DNA of 64,000 nucleotides, taken from Microbacterium mitrae. Its GTDB lineage: Bacteria; Actinomycetota; Actinomycetes; Actinomycetales; Microbacteriaceae. The translations under genes and the position numbers were made by a program. The stretch spans positions 434,001 to 498,000 of the forward strand of contig NZ_VRSW01000001.1 in assembly GCF_008017445.1 (NCBI RefSeq). The letters are read 5' to 3'. Under the pieces are notes generated by a model. That model saw only the letters and a program-made list of their open reading frames with translations. It searched no databases and had not been told where the DNA came from. This document shows, piece by piece, positions 8,349-17,647 of this stretch. Numbering within the stretch: the stretch's first letter is position 1; each line of letters starts with the position of its first letter.

Positions 8349-9443
8349 TTACCCCTCAGTACGCTCCAGAGCCGTGTCAATCAACTCGGTGATGAGGTCA
8401 GCGTACGTCATTCCGCTGGCGATCCAGCACTTCGGGAACATGGAAATCGGTGTGAATCCGGGCATCGTGTTGAGCTCGTTCACCACCGGGCCGTCGGGCG
8501 TCAAGAAGAAATCAACGCGGGCAAGACCCAGGCCGTCCACCGCCTCGAAGGCAGCAACCGCCACCTCCTGTAGCGTGTGCGTCTCGGCGTCGGTCATGGC
8601 TGCGGGGCAGACAATCTCCACGCCGTCGCCACCAAGATATTTGCCCTCAAAGTCGTAGAAGGTGCGGCTCGTCAGCACAATTTCACCGGGAAGCGACGCG
8701 CGGGCGGGAGCGCCGTTGCGGCCCTCCAACACACCAACCTCGACCTCACGTCCGCTGATGCCCTGTTCGACGAGCACCTTGGAGTCTTCGGCCAGGGCGA
8801 TGCGCATGGCTTCGTCGAAGTCGCTCATCTCTGACACTCGAGACACGCCGACGCTGGAGCCGGCGCGGGCAGGCTTCACAAAGATGGGCAGCGTGTATTG
8901 AGAGGCACGCTCACGCACTGCGTCTGCCGCCTGCGCCCACTCGCGCTCGCTCGTCGTGAATCCGGGTGAAACCGCGATTCCGGCCGAAGCCAGGGCAATC
9001 TTCATGAAGTGTTTGTCCATGCTGATGGCCGAACCCAACACGCCGCCACCCGCGTACGGCAGTCCCAAGATATCCAGGAAGCCCTGCATGGTTCCGTCTT
9101 CGCCGTGAACGCCGTGCAGAATCGGCAGCACAACGTCGACTTCGCCGAGTTCGCGCACGGAACCATCCGCTTCGCGAACGCTCAGAGTGCGGTCATCGCC
9201 GCCCTCCGGCCAGATGATGCGCGTGCCGTTGTCGACAACCTCCGGCAGCTTTTCTGCGTCGAGGCGAAACTTGTCGGGGTTGTCTTCTTCGAGAACGAAA
9301 ATGCCGTTGCGGGTAATGCCGATCGGAATGACGGTGAACCGTTCGCGATCAATCGCGTGGAGCACTCCGCCCGCCGTTGCGGAACTGATCGAGTGTTCGC
9401 TTGAGCGCCCTCCGAAGAGCACCGCCACTACCTGCTTGACCAT
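8349..9443 (-). CDS. ddl: D-alanine--D-alanine ligase
   Basis: ATP-grasp enzyme making the D-Ala-D-Ala dipeptide of peptidoglycan precursors. The start is taken at the ATG at 9443 (MVKQVVAVLFGGRSSEH) because a strong purine-rich site, GGGGGAGAGG, lies just upstream; a further 11 codons are open but lack the family sequence. Conserved elements include the GGRSSEH loop, FVKPARAGSSVG around residue 177 and the metal-binding NELNTMPGFT near the end. Product 364 residues. Its first 95 bp overlap the 3' end of gpsA in another frame. Confidence 0.95.
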   Translation of the reverse strand: MVKQVVAVLFGGRSSEHSISSATAGGVLHAIDRERFTVIPIGITRNGIFVLEEDNPDKFRLDAEKLPEVVDNGTRIIWPEGGDDRTLSVREADGSVRELGEVDVVLPILHGVHGEDGTMQGFLDILGLPYAGGGVLGSAISMDKHFMKIALASAGIAVSPGFTTSEREWAQAADAVRERASQYTLPIFVKPARAGSSVGVSRVSEMSDFDEAMRIALAEDSKVLVEQGISGREVEVGVLEGRNGAPARASLPGEIVLTSRTFYDFEGKYLGGDGVEIVCPAAMTDAETHTLQEVAVAAFEAVDGLGLARVDFFLTPDGPVVNELNTMPGFTPISMFPKCWIASGMTYADLITELIDTALERTEG

Positions 9444-10476
9444 ACTGCGTCCTCTCCCCCTTCGGGGTGTCATCATCGGTGGTCAAGTGCGGCGCGATAT
9501 CGCGCGGGTTCATTTGACCGTCCAAAACCATCTTTACCTGGCGCACGATTGGCATATCGACGCCCACATCTTTCGCCAACTGCAGCACTGGGGCGACAGA
9601 AGCCAAGCCCTCAGCGGTCTGATTCATCTGCTTAACGACGTCTTTCATGCTGTAGCCCTGGCCCAGCAGTCGCCCCGCCGTGTTGTTGCGGCTCAGCGGC
9701 GATTGGCACGTCGCAATGAGGTCGCCGAGGCCAGCGAGCCCCTGAAGCGTCTCGGGTTCTGCGCCGTACGCGACCGCGAAATCTGTCATCTCGACCAAAC
9801 CGCGCGTAATGATCGACGCCTTGGTGTTTTCGCCGTAGCCAACACCGTCAACGATGCCAATGGCGACCGCGATGAGGTTTTTCAGAACCCCGCCGAACTC
9901 CGTTCCCGTCACATCGGTATTCACGAATGTGCGGAAGTACTTGTTGCGAGCCAGGCGCGCGACAGCCTCGGCCGTCTCCCGGCTCGTCGATGAAATCACG
10001 GCAGCCGTCGGCTGTTCCCGAGCAATCTCCAGGGCGAGGTTCGGGCCCGACGCCACGGCAATGCGCGCCGGGTCGATCTGAAGCTCCTGCTCAATCACCT
10101 GGCTCATGCGCAGGCCGGAAGACTTCTCAACACCCTTCATCAGGCTGATGATGGGTGCCTCAGACGAGGCGATCAGGGGGCGGATCGCCTTGAGGTTTGC
10201 GCGCGCCGTCTGGCTCGGAATCGACAGAAAGATCTGTTCTGCGCCATCGAGCGCCTCCGAAAGATGCGGGGTCGCCGTCATCGAGCGCGGCAGGTTAATG
10301 CCGGGCAGATACTGGCTGTTGCGCTTGCTCTCACGAATCTCCAGCGCCTGCTCGGGTCGCCGCGCCCACATCGTGACATCGGCACCGCCGTCGGCGAGAA
10401 TCTTGCCGAACGTCGTGCCCCAGCTGCCGGCGCCGATCACGGCAACCTTCGGCGCTGCTGCGGGCTTACGACTCAT
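9349..10476 (-). CDS. gpsA: Glycerol-3-phosphate dehydrogenase [NAD(P)+]
   Basis: Reduces dihydroxyacetone phosphate to sn-glycerol-3-phosphate for phospholipid synthesis. The start is set at the ATG at 10476 (MSRKPAAAPKVAVIGAGSWG), which puts the GAGSWGT nucleotide-binding loop near residue 15; upstream codons lie inside plsC and look non-coding. A conserved GxxxLKNxxA-type segment (GGVLKNLIAVAIG) contains the catalytic Lys. The product, 375 residues, is about 35-40 longer than usual. The extra C-terminal, charge-rich tail overlaps ddl by 95 bp. The start overlaps plsC by 11 bp. Confidence 0.94.
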   Translation of the reverse strand: MSRKPAAAPKVAVIGAGSWGTTFGKILADGGADVTMWARRPEQALEIRESKRNSQYLPGINLPRSMTATPHLSEALDGAEQIFLSIPSQTARANLKAIRPLIASSEAPIISLMKGVEKSSGLRMSQVIEQELQIDPARIAVASGPNLALEIAREQPTAAVISSTSRETAEAVARLARNKYFRTFVNTDVTGTEFGGVLKNLIAVAIGIVDGVGYGENTKASIITRGLVEMTDFAVAYGAEPETLQGLAGLGDLIATCQSPLSRNNTAGRLLGQGYSMKDVVKQMNQTAEGLASVAPVLQLAKDVGVDMPIVRQVKMVLDGQMNPRDIAPHLTTDDDTPKGERTQYGQAGSGGALRRALKRTLDQFRNGGRSAPRD

Positions 10477-11209
10477 AGTTGCCGGTTTCTTTCTGGTTGT
10501 GCTTGGTGGGATCCCACCGTTCGGCGGGTGCCTTTTCATCACGCAGCGTCTCAAGCAGAGCCGTGATCGCGTTCATCAGAAGGTTAGTCGCTTCGGCCAG
10601 CGCGCGGGTGTCGCGCTCGCGCCCGACATACGCGGAGAGGTCAAGCGGCTCTCCGACCACGAACACGGTCTTCTTGCGCAACGGCCAGAGTGAGAACTTG
10701 CCGTAGCGCGGCATGATCTTCTGCGCACCCCAGTGCGCTGCCGGAATGAGCGGCACACCAGCTTCGAGCGCAAGACGAACGGCGCCCGTCTTGCCGCGCA
10801 TTGGCCAGAGGTCCGGGTCGCGCGTGAGCGTTCCCTCGGGGTAGACGATCACGCCACGGCCGGTGGAGGCAAGGTCTTCGGCGGCAGCAAGCGTCTGGCG
10901 CGCACCGACACTCGTCGACTCGCGCTGCACCGGAATCATGTTCAGCACGCGCAGCACCCAGCCGACAAACGGAACCTTAAAAAGGCTCGCCTTGGCCATG
11001 AACCGTGGCGCGCGCCCCATGCGCCACACCGCGACAGCCACGATGAGCGGATCAAACTCCGACATGTGGTTGGGCGCCAGCACGTACGCGCCCTCGGTGG
11101 GGAGCGTACCGAGACGCTTGGTCTTGGTAATCAACGCCACCAGCGGCACGGCAATGGCAGAAAGCGGCCAGAACCAGCTCGGCTTGCTCTTCTCGGGTGA
11201 GACCGACAT
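10466..11209 (-). CDS. plsC: 1-acyl-sn-glycerol-3-phosphate acyltransferase
   Basis: Acylates lysophosphatidic acid to phosphatidic acid at the membrane. The 247-residue product has an N-terminal hydrophobic segment, the catalytic H-x4-D motif NHMSEFD near residue 47 and the PEGT motif (VYPEGTLTRD) near 123. With gpsA directly downstream, overlapping by 11 bp, two successive steps of phosphatidate synthesis are paired. It follows murA by 9 bp, so it may be read from the murA promoter. Confidence 0.92.
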   Translation of the reverse strand: MSVSPEKSKPSWFWPLSAIAVPLVALITKTKRLGTLPTEGAYVLAPNHMSEFDPLIVAVAVWRMGRAPRFMAKASLFKVPFVGWVLRVLNMIPVQRESTSVGARQTLAAAEDLASTGRGVIVYPEGTLTRDPDLWPMRGKTGAVRLALEAGVPLIPAAHWGAQKIMPRYGKFSLWPLRKKTVFVVGEPLDLSAYVGRERDTRALAEATNLLMNAITALLETLRDEKAPAERWDPTKHNQKETGNYES

Positions 11210-11218
11210 CAGGTCAGA

Positions 11219-12580
11219 TTAACCGACGACGTCGAAGTCAGCGCCAAGCCCGGTGAGCTTGTCGAGGAACTTCTCGTAGCCGCGGCGAATGATGCCAATG
11301 TTGCGCACCACGGATTCACCTTCGGCCGTCAGCGCCGCAATCACGTGGCTGTAGCCGCCACGGAGATCCGGAACCACGATGTCGGCACCGTGCAACGGCG
11401 TCGGGCCGTTGACGACGGCTGCCTGCTCCAGCATGCGGCGCGGCACGCGACGGGGACCGTCTTGCAGGCCGTGCGGGTGCACGACGATGTTGGCGCCCAT
11501 CTGGTTGAGCGCGCTGATGAAACCAAAGCGGTTCTCGTACACGGTCTCGTGCACGATGGACTCGCCGTGAGCCTGCGTCAGCGCCACGATGAGCGGCTGC
11601 TGCCAGTCAGTCATGAAGCCGGGGTGAACGTCGGTTTCGACGGTGACTGCCTGCATGTCGCCGGCGCGACGGAACAGGATGCCGTCTTCTTGAATGTCGA
11701 AGTCGCCGCCCATGCGACGAATGACGTTGAGGAAGGTGAGCATGTCGGGCTGGCGAGCACCCTCGACGAAGATCTCTCCGTCGGTGGCGAGCGCAGCAGA
11801 TGCCCAGCTCGCGGCCTCGTTGCGGTCAAAGATCGAGCGGTGATCGTAGCCACGCAGGCTCTTGACGCCCTCGATGAGGATGACGCGGTTGGGCTCGATC
11901 GAGATGATGGCGCCCATCTTCTGTAGCACCGCGATCAGGTCCATGATCTCAGGCTCAATGGCGGCGTTCTTCAGCTCCGTGATGCCCTCGGCGCGCGTAG
12001 CCGTCAGCAGTACCTGCTCGGTTGCGCCGACGCTGGGGTACGGAAGGTGAATGTTTGCGCCGTGCAGGCCGTTGGGCGCCGAGAGGCGAATGCCGCTGGG
12101 CTGCTTCTCAACGACAGCGCCGAACTTGCGGAGCGCGTCAAGGTGGAAGTCAATCGGACGGTCGCCGATACGGCAGCCACCCAGGTCAGGAATGAAGGCC
12201 TGACCGAGACGGTGCAGCAGCGGGCCGCAGAACAGAATCGGAATACGCGAGGAGCCCGCGTGCGCGTCAATCTCCTCAAAGTGCGCCGACTCGACGTTTG
12301 CCGGGTCAAGCAGCAGCGAGCCCGTCTCCGGCCCCTCCGACACGGCAACGCCGTGCACCTCAAGGAGCGATCGCACCACGGCGACGTCGGAGATATCGGG
12401 AACGTCACGCAACACCGAGGCGGTCTCGCCGAGGAGGGCGGCAACCATGGCCTTGGTGACGAGGTTCTTCGCACCCTTCACCGACACGCGACCAGAAAGC
12501 GGTCGCCCACCGCGAATGGCGAGAATTTCTTCGCCGCCTGACCCCGGTACTCCGGCTGATGAAACGGTGTTCAGGGTCAT
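11219..12580 (-). CDS. murA: UDP-N-acetylglucosamine 1-carboxyvinyltransferase
   Basis: First committed enzyme of peptidoglycan synthesis; transfers enolpyruvate from PEP to UDP-GlcNAc. The 453-residue product has the N-terminal KGAKNL segment that includes the PEP/UDP-contacting Lys, and the active-site loop GGCRIGDRPID with the catalytic Cys at residue 136. This Cys is the site attacked by fosfomycin, so a fosfomycin-sensitive form is expected from sequence. The N-terminus is about 20 residues longer than in E. coli. Transcribed after leuCD, followed by plsC. Confidence 0.96.
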   Translation of the reverse strand: MTLNTVSSAGVPGSGGEEILAIRGGRPLSGRVSVKGAKNLVTKAMVAALLGETASVLRDVPDISDVAVVRSLLEVHGVAVSEGPETGSLLLDPANVESAHFEEIDAHAGSSRIPILFCGPLLHRLGQAFIPDLGGCRIGDRPIDFHLDALRKFGAVVEKQPSGIRLSAPNGLHGANIHLPYPSVGATEQVLLTATRAEGITELKNAAIEPEIMDLIAVLQKMGAIISIEPNRVILIEGVKSLRGYDHRSIFDRNEAASWASAALATDGEIFVEGARQPDMLTFLNVIRRMGGDFDIQEDGILFRRAGDMQAVTVETDVHPGFMTDWQQPLIVALTQAHGESIVHETVYENRFGFISALNQMGANIVVHPHGLQDGPRRVPRRMLEQAAVVNGPTPLHGADIVVPDLRGGYSHVIAALTAEGESVVRNIGIIRRGYEKFLDKLTGLGADFDVVG

Positions 12581-12590
12581 ACTGCGTGCC

Positions 12591-13202
12591 TCACTGTGCG
12601 GGCGAAGCCTGCACCGGCAAGGTGCGGGGCTTCCAGGATTCTCGTTTCGCCTCGTAGGCGGCGATCTTATCTTCGTTCCGGAGCGTCAACCCGATGTCGT
12701 CGAGCCCTTCCAGAAGTCTCCACCTAGTGTAATCGTCGATTTGGAAGGAGACGCTGAGCGCACCCACAGTTGCTGTGCGTTCTTCCAGGTTCACCGTCAT
12801 CGTGGTTCCGGGATTCGCATCAATCTCAGCCCAGATCTTTTCCAGATCTTCTTCGGTGATGATGCCCGTCACGAGCCCCTGCTTGCCAGCATTTCCGCGG
12901 AAAATATCGGCAAAGCGAGGGCTCAATACGACCGAGAATCCGAAGTCGCGCAACGCCCAGACGGCGTGCTCGCGGCTCGATCCGGTTCCGAAGTCGGGGC
13001 CGGCGACGAGCACCGATGCGCCCTGAAACTCGGGCTGGTTCAGCACGAACTCGGGGTCTTGGCGCCAGCCATAGAACAGCGCGTCCTCAAACCCCGTCTT
13101 CGTGACGCGCTTGAGAAATACCGCCGGGATGATCTGATCGGTGTCGACGTTTGAGCGCTTCAGCGGTGCTGCGATACCGGTGTGGGTCGTGAACTTTTCC
13201 AT
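12591..13202 (-). CDS. leuD: 3-isopropylmalate dehydratase small subunit
   Basis: Small subunit of isopropylmalate isomerase in leucine synthesis; forms the swivelling domain that completes the active site with LeuC. The 203-residue product has the conserved VDTDQIIPA segment near residue 19 and the GTGSSREHA loop near 71, both typical of LeuD. It begins 3 bp after leuC, so the subunits are almost certainly made from one transcript. murA follows within 10 bp. Confidence 0.96.
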   Translation of the reverse strand: MEKFTTHTGIAAPLKRSNVDTDQIIPAVFLKRVTKTGFEDALFYGWRQDPEFVLNQPEFQGASVLVAGPDFGTGSSREHAVWALRDFGFSVVLSPRFADIFRGNAGKQGLVTGIITEEDLEKIWAEIDANPGTTMTVNLEERTATVGALSVSFQIDDYTRWRLLEGLDDIGLTLRNEDKIAAYEAKRESWKPRTLPVQASPAQ

Positions 13203-13205
13203 GTC

Positions 13206-14657
13206 TTACACCTCTGCCATCTCGGTGACGGTCGTTTCAAGATCGCTCGGGCTGGAGAGCGTGCCGCGGATCGCGGTGGCGGCTGCAACAAGCGGCGACA
13301 CCAGGTGGGTGCGACCGCCCTTGCCCTGGCGGCCCTCAAAGTTGCGGTTGGAGGTTGAGGCACAACGCTCCCCCGGTGCCAACTGGTCGGGGTTCATGCC
13401 CAGGCACATCGAGCACCCGGCAAAGCGCCACTCCGCGCCGAATTCTTCGACGATCTTGTCAATGCCTTCGGCTTCGGCCTCCAGTCGCACGCGTGCGGAA
13501 CCAGGAACGACCATGACGCGAACGCCGTCTGCCTTCTTGTGCCCCTTGATCACCGAGGCGAAGGCCCGCAAGTCTTCAATGCGGCTGTTGGTGCATGAGC
13601 CCATGAAGACGGCGTCAACCGCGACATCTTTCAGCCTGGTTCCGGGTGCCAAGTCCATGTATTCGAGCGCGCGCTCTGCGGCGGCGCGTTCGTTCAGGTC
13701 GGCAACGTCGGCGGGGTTCGGAACCACGTCAGAGAGCGATGCGCCCTGGCCGGGGTTGGTTCCCCACGTCACAAACGGCTCCAGCGCGTCGGCATCAATA
13801 AACACCTCGGCATCGAACGTCGCACCCTCATCGGTTGGCAGCGTCTTCCAGTATTCGACCGCGTCGATCCAATCCTGGCCGCGAGGTGCGTGGTCGCGGC
13901 CTTCGAGGTAGTCGAAGGTGATCTGGTCGGGCGCGACCATGCCGGCACGAGCGCCGGCTTCGATCGACATATTGCAGATCGTCATGCGCCCCTCCATGCT
14001 CAGCGCACGAATGGCGGAACCACGAAACTCCAGCACGTAGCCCTGGCCGCCACCGGTTCCGATTTTCGCGATCACCGCGAGGATGATGTCTTTGGCTGTG
14101 ACGCCGGGCCGCAGGGTTCCTTCGACGTTGATGGCCATCGTCTTGAAGGGTTTCAGCGGCAGCGTCTGCGTCGCCATAACGTGCTCGACCTCGCTCGTGC
14201 CGATGCCGAATGCCATCGCGCCGAAGGCGCCGTGCGTCGAGGTGTGCGAGTCGCCACAGACCACGGTGATGCCCGGCATCGTAAGGCCAAGCTGCGGGCC
14301 AACAACGTGCACAATGCCCTGCTCTTTGTCGCCGAGCGAGTGCAGGCGCACCCCAAATTCGGCGGCGTTGCGGCGCAGCGTCTCAATCTGCGTGCGGCTG
14401 GTCAGATCGGCAATGGGCTTGTCGATGTTCAGCGTCGGCGTGTTGTGGTCTTCGGTCGCGATCGTGAGGTCCAGCCGGCGCAGCGGCCGACCTTCGGCAC
14501 GAAGGCCATCGAAGGCCTGAGGGCTGGTGACCTCGTGCACTAGGTGCAGGTCGATGTAAATCAGGTCGGGCTGACCCTCGTCACCCTTGACGACCAAGTG
14601 GTTGTCCCAGACCTTCTCGGCCAGAGTTTGGGGACGGGAAACGGCAGCAGTGTTCAT
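13206..14657 (-). CDS. leuC: 3-isopropylmalate dehydratase large subunit
   Basis: Aconitase-type [4Fe-4S] subunit of the isomerase converting 2-isopropylmalate to 3-isopropylmalate. The start is placed at the ATG at 14657 ([10 protein letters not shown]), preceded by GGAG at correct spacing. Cluster ligands are the Cys in [10 protein letters not shown] (about residue 346) and the two in CSMCLGMNP (about 406/409). The substrate/cluster region [15 protein letters not shown] is intact. Length 483 residues. The initiation codon overlaps the stop of a short upstream frame (ATGA). Confidence 0.96.
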   Translation of the reverse strand: MNTAAVSRPQTLAEKVWDNHLVVKGDEGQPDLIYIDLHLVHEVTSPQAFDGLRAEGRPLRRLDLTIATEDHNTPTLNIDKPIADLTSRTQIETLRRNAAEFGVRLHSLGDKEQGIVHVVGPQLGLTMPGITVVCGDSHTSTHGAFGAMAFGIGTSEVEHVMATQTLPLKPFKTMAINVEGTLRPGVTAKDIILAVIAKIGTGGGQGYVLEFRGSAIRALSMEGRMTICNMSIEAGARAGMVAPDQITFDYLEGRDHAPRGQDWIDAVEYWKTLPTDEGATFDAEVFIDADALEPFVTWGTNPGQGASLSDVVPNPADVADLNERAAAERALEYMDLAPGTRLKDVAVDAVFMGSCTNSRIEDLRAFASVIKGHKKADGVRVMVVPGSARVRLEAEAEGIDKIVEEFGAEWRFAGCSMCLGMNPDQLAPGERCASTSNRNFEGRQGKGGRTHLVSPLVAAATAIRGTLSSPSDLETTVTEMAEV

Positions 14658-14669
14658 GCAGATCTCCAA

Positions 14670-14925
14670 GAAAATTTGTGTCGGGGCCGCAGCGAAACTC
14701 CGCGACGAGGAGGCCAGCAGAAACTAGGACTCGCCGCGGCAGCTAAGAAGGAGAATCGCGCCACGCACAACGTCAGGCTATCACCGCCAGAATGCCCCTC
14801 GGGCACGACGAATGACGCGGAATGACGCCGCACAGCCGCATCAGGCGTAACAGGAGTACATATGCCAGCGAGCATGTGTTCAGCAGTGTCAATCTGGTGT
14901 CGTCATCATCGTTTCAAGGAGCACA
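14670..14925. other. Divergent leuC/metY spacer with short upstream frames
   Basis: This 256-bp spacer must hold the promoters of leuC (minus) and metY (plus). On the plus strand a short frame starts at ATG 14862 behind AGGAG, has Cys codons at positions 6 and 13, and runs past the metY start in another frame. On the minus strand a frame that can start at a GTG near 14760 ends in TGA overlapping the leuC ATG. Either could be a leader peptide or a translational coupling device. I see no recognisable S-box, SAM-IV or T-box. Confidence 0.35.
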
Positions 14926-16200
14926 ATGACCGATCAGAAAGTTTCAGGATTTTCGACGCGCCAGCTGCATGTCGGAACCTCCGCGGCGCCCGCAACGCCT
15001 CGCGCACTGCCGATTCATCTGACGGCCGGCTTCACGTTTGACAGCTTCGAGCAGGGCGTCGCCCATTTCGGCGAGGGCACCGGCTACGGGTACACGCGAA
15101 TCGGAAATCCGACTATTGACGCGGTGGAGGCCAAGCTCGCCGATCTCGAAGGCGGAACCAGGGCGCTGCTGGTCGGCAGCGGGCAAGCCGCCGTCTCCAC
15201 CGCGATTCTGGCGCTTGCCGGGGCGGGCGATCACATCGTCAGCTCCACGCACATCTACGAGGGCTCGCGCGGCCTCTTTCTTGACCTTCTGCCCCGTCTC
15301 GGCATCAGCATCACCTTTGTCGATGACATTGCGAACATCGATGCGTGGCGCGCCGCCATCACCGAGAACACCAAAGTTCTGTTTGGCGAATCGATCTCCA
15401 ACGCCGCCAACCTGCTGTTTGACGTGTCAGCGGTCGCCGCACTCGGGCGCGAATGCGGCATCCCGCTGGTGGTCGACAACACGTTCGCGACGCCCTACCT
15501 GTTCCGTCCCTTGGAGCATGGCGCTGCCCTTTCTGTGCACTCAGCCAGCAAGTTTCTCTCCGGTCATGGTTCCGTCATTGGCGGCGTCATCGTCGATGGC
15601 GGAACCTTTGATGCCAGCCTTCACGCTGCCCGCTTTGCGCATTTGGTCGCCCCGAGCAGGCTCGGCGGTGCGAGTTTCGCGGAAAAGTATGGTGCAGACA
15701 CGTTCACCGGGTACGCGAAAGAGAGTGTCGCGCCGCGCCTCGGCCCAACGATCTCACCGCTGAACGCATTCTTGATCGCGCAGGGGGCCGAGACGCTGAG
15801 CCTGCGGGTGCGCGAGCATTCCCGCCAGGCGCTCGCTCTCGCCCGCTATCTCGCCGATCACCCCGCCGTCGAGTCGGTTGACTATGTCGGGTTAGCTGGC
15901 CACCCCAACCACGCACTCGCGCAAGAGCTGCTGCCGCGCGGCTATGGTTCCGTCTTCAGCTTCACGCTACGCGGCGGGCGAGACGCCGCCGCCCATGTCG
16001 TCAACAACGTGCAGACGTTTACGCACATGACGCACCTGGGTGATGTGCGCTCACTCGTGCTGCACCCTGAGTCAACCTCACACGCGTTTCGTACGCCGCA
16101 GGAGCGCGAGGAGGTCGGTGTGCACCCCGGAACCCTGCGCGTTTCTGTCGGGCTTGAGGAGATCGACGATCTCATCGCTGATCTTGACCGGGTGCTGTAG
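14926..16200 (+). CDS. metY: O-acetylhomoserine sulfhydrylase family (MetY)
   Basis: PLP enzyme of the Cys/Met metabolism family that makes homocysteine from O-acetylhomoserine and sulfide. The 424-residue product has the PLP Lys at residue 209 in SASKFLSGHG, the TRIGNPT segment at 57-63 and the DNTFATPYL motif at 184-192, all typical. An AAGGAG site lies 7 nt before the ATG. Free-standing gene ended by a strong hairpin. O-succinylhomoserine or cystathionine-type activities cannot be excluded from motifs alone, but length and start resemble MetY. Confidence 0.92.
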   Translation: MTDQKVSGFSTRQLHVGTSAAPATPRALPIHLTAGFTFDSFEQGVAHFGEGTGYGYTRIGNPTIDAVEAKLADLEGGTRALLVGSGQAAVSTAILALAGAGDHIVSSTHIYEGSRGLFLDLLPRLGISITFVDDIANIDAWRAAITENTKVLFGESISNAANLLFDVSAVAALGRECGIPLVVDNTFATPYLFRPLEHGAALSVHSASKFLSGHGSVIGGVIVDGGTFDASLHAARFAHLVAPSRLGGASFAEKYGADTFTGYAKESVAPRLGPTISPLNAFLIAQGAETLSLRVREHSRQALALARYLADHPAVESVDYVGLAGHPNHALAQELLPRGYGSVFSFTLRGGRDAAAHVVNNVQTFTHMTHLGDVRSLVLHPESTSHAFRTPQEREEVGVHPGTLRVSVGLEEIDDLIADLDRVL

Positions 16201-16209
16201 GCGAAAACA

Positions 16210-16242
16210 CTGAAGGCCTCCCCGCGACGGGGAGGCCTTCAG
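16210..16242. terminator. Bidirectional terminator between metY and terC
   Basis: Near-perfect inverted repeat: CTGAAGGCCTCCCCG and its complement separated by CGA. The 15-bp stem lies between two convergent genes, 9 bp after the metY stop. T-runs are weak, as usual in actinobacteria. Confidence 0.9.
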
Positions 16243-16257
16243 CACGTGCGTCTGCGG

Positions 16258-17394
16258 TTACGGCTTCAAGAAGTCTTCTTCCGGCTTCTTGCTGTCGTCC
16301 GCGTCGCTCTCGGCATCGGTTGCGGGTGCGACCGGAGCGACCGACGACTCGTTGAGTCGGGCTTCGCCCTCGGCTACGGCCGACGCGCCTGCCGCGGGGG
16401 TTACCGCGACCTTCGGGGCGCGACGGGCGTCACGGCGTGCGGCGATCAGGCTGGCCACGGTCGCGATGGTCATCGCGGAAACGATGAAGATCAACGATGT
16501 CCAGGTGTCGATGTGCCAAACATTAAAGCCCTCGCCGTTGTTCAGGAACGGCAGCTCGTTCGTGTAGAGCGCGTGCAGGATGAGCTTGACACCAATGAAG
16601 CCGAGAATCGCGGCGATTCCGTAGTGCAGGTAGCGCAGCTTGTCGAGCAGGTCGCCCAGCAGGAAGTACAGCTGACGCAGACCCATCAGCGCGAAGATGT
16701 TCGCCGTAAAGACGATGAAGGCTTCTTGCGTGATGCCGAAGATCGCAGGGATCGAGTCAATGGCAAACATCAGGTCCGTAACACCGATCGCGACAAACAC
16801 GATCAGCATGGGCGTGAATACCTTCTTGCCGTCGATCACGGTGCGCAGCTTCGCGCCGTCGTAGTCGTCGGAGATGTCAACGCGACGACGAAGCAGGCGA
16901 ATGATTCCGCTCTCCTTCTTCTCGTCACCCTCGTGGTCATCGCCACCGAAGGCCTGCTTGTAGGCGGTGTACAGCAGGAACGCGCCGAAGGCGTAGAAGA
17001 TCGGCGAGAAGTGCTCGATAACGGTCGCGCCAACGAGAATGAAGGCACCACGCAGAATCAGCGCGATGATGATGCCCACCATCAGCACCTCCTGCTGGTA
17101 GCGCCGCGGCACGCGGAACTGCGTCATGATCAACACGAAGACAAACAGGTTATCGATCGAGAGGCTGTACTCGGTCAACCAGCCACCGATGAACTGACCG
17201 GCATACTCCCCGCCAGCGAAGATCCACATCAGACCCGCAAAGATCAGTGCAAGCGTGACGTAGAACACGACCCAGAGGGTCGATTCCTTCGTCGAAGGAA
17301 TGTGGGGACGCTTCAAGATCAGAAGCAGGTCCGCCACGAGAATGAGGGTGAGAACGACCAGGGAGCCGATCTCGAACCACAGGGGAATAGTCAT
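16258..17394 (-). CDS. TerC family integral membrane protein
   Basis: Member of the TerC/Alx family of multi-pass membrane proteins linked to tellurite resistance, manganese export or metal loading of secreted proteins. The start at ATG 17394 (MTIPLWFEIG) has GGAAGG in front. The 378-residue product has about eight hydrophobic helices, the conserved SIDNLFVF and MFAIDSIPAIFG motifs with membrane acidic residues, and an Ala/Glu/Asp-rich cytoplasmic tail from about residue 310. It ends at the shared hairpin with metY. Which metal is moved cannot be read from the sequence. Confidence 0.92.
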   Translation of the reverse strand: MTIPLWFEIGSLVVLTLILVADLLLILKRPHIPSTKESTLWVVFYVTLALIFAGLMWIFAGGEYAGQFIGGWLTEYSLSIDNLFVFVLIMTQFRVPRRYQQEVLMVGIIIALILRGAFILVGATVIEHFSPIFYAFGAFLLYTAYKQAFGGDDHEGDEKKESGIIRLLRRRVDISDDYDGAKLRTVIDGKKVFTPMLIVFVAIGVTDLMFAIDSIPAIFGITQEAFIVFTANIFALMGLRQLYFLLGDLLDKLRYLHYGIAAILGFIGVKLILHALYTNELPFLNNGEGFNVWHIDTWTSLIFIVSAMTIATVASLIAARRDARRAPKVAVTPAAGASAVAEGEARLNESSVAPVAPATDAESDADDSKKPEEDFLKP

Positions 17395-17647
17395 CAGGGC
17401 CTTCCGAAGAGTATGACGAGGATCGAAAGTCTCTCCCCCGCAATTAAACCTGCGGTGCACATCCGGAGCAATGCTCGTGATGACGAATGTGCGTTGACGG
17501 GATACTCCCTCTCGCCTACCCAGGATACCGCGATTACGACACCGGCCACGCCACGTGACGTTCACAACGACCGAAAAGTTTCTGAGACGATCACCTGGTA
17601 GGGCACACCCCATAGTGAGAGACAGCTCCGCGAGACAAGGAAAAGCT

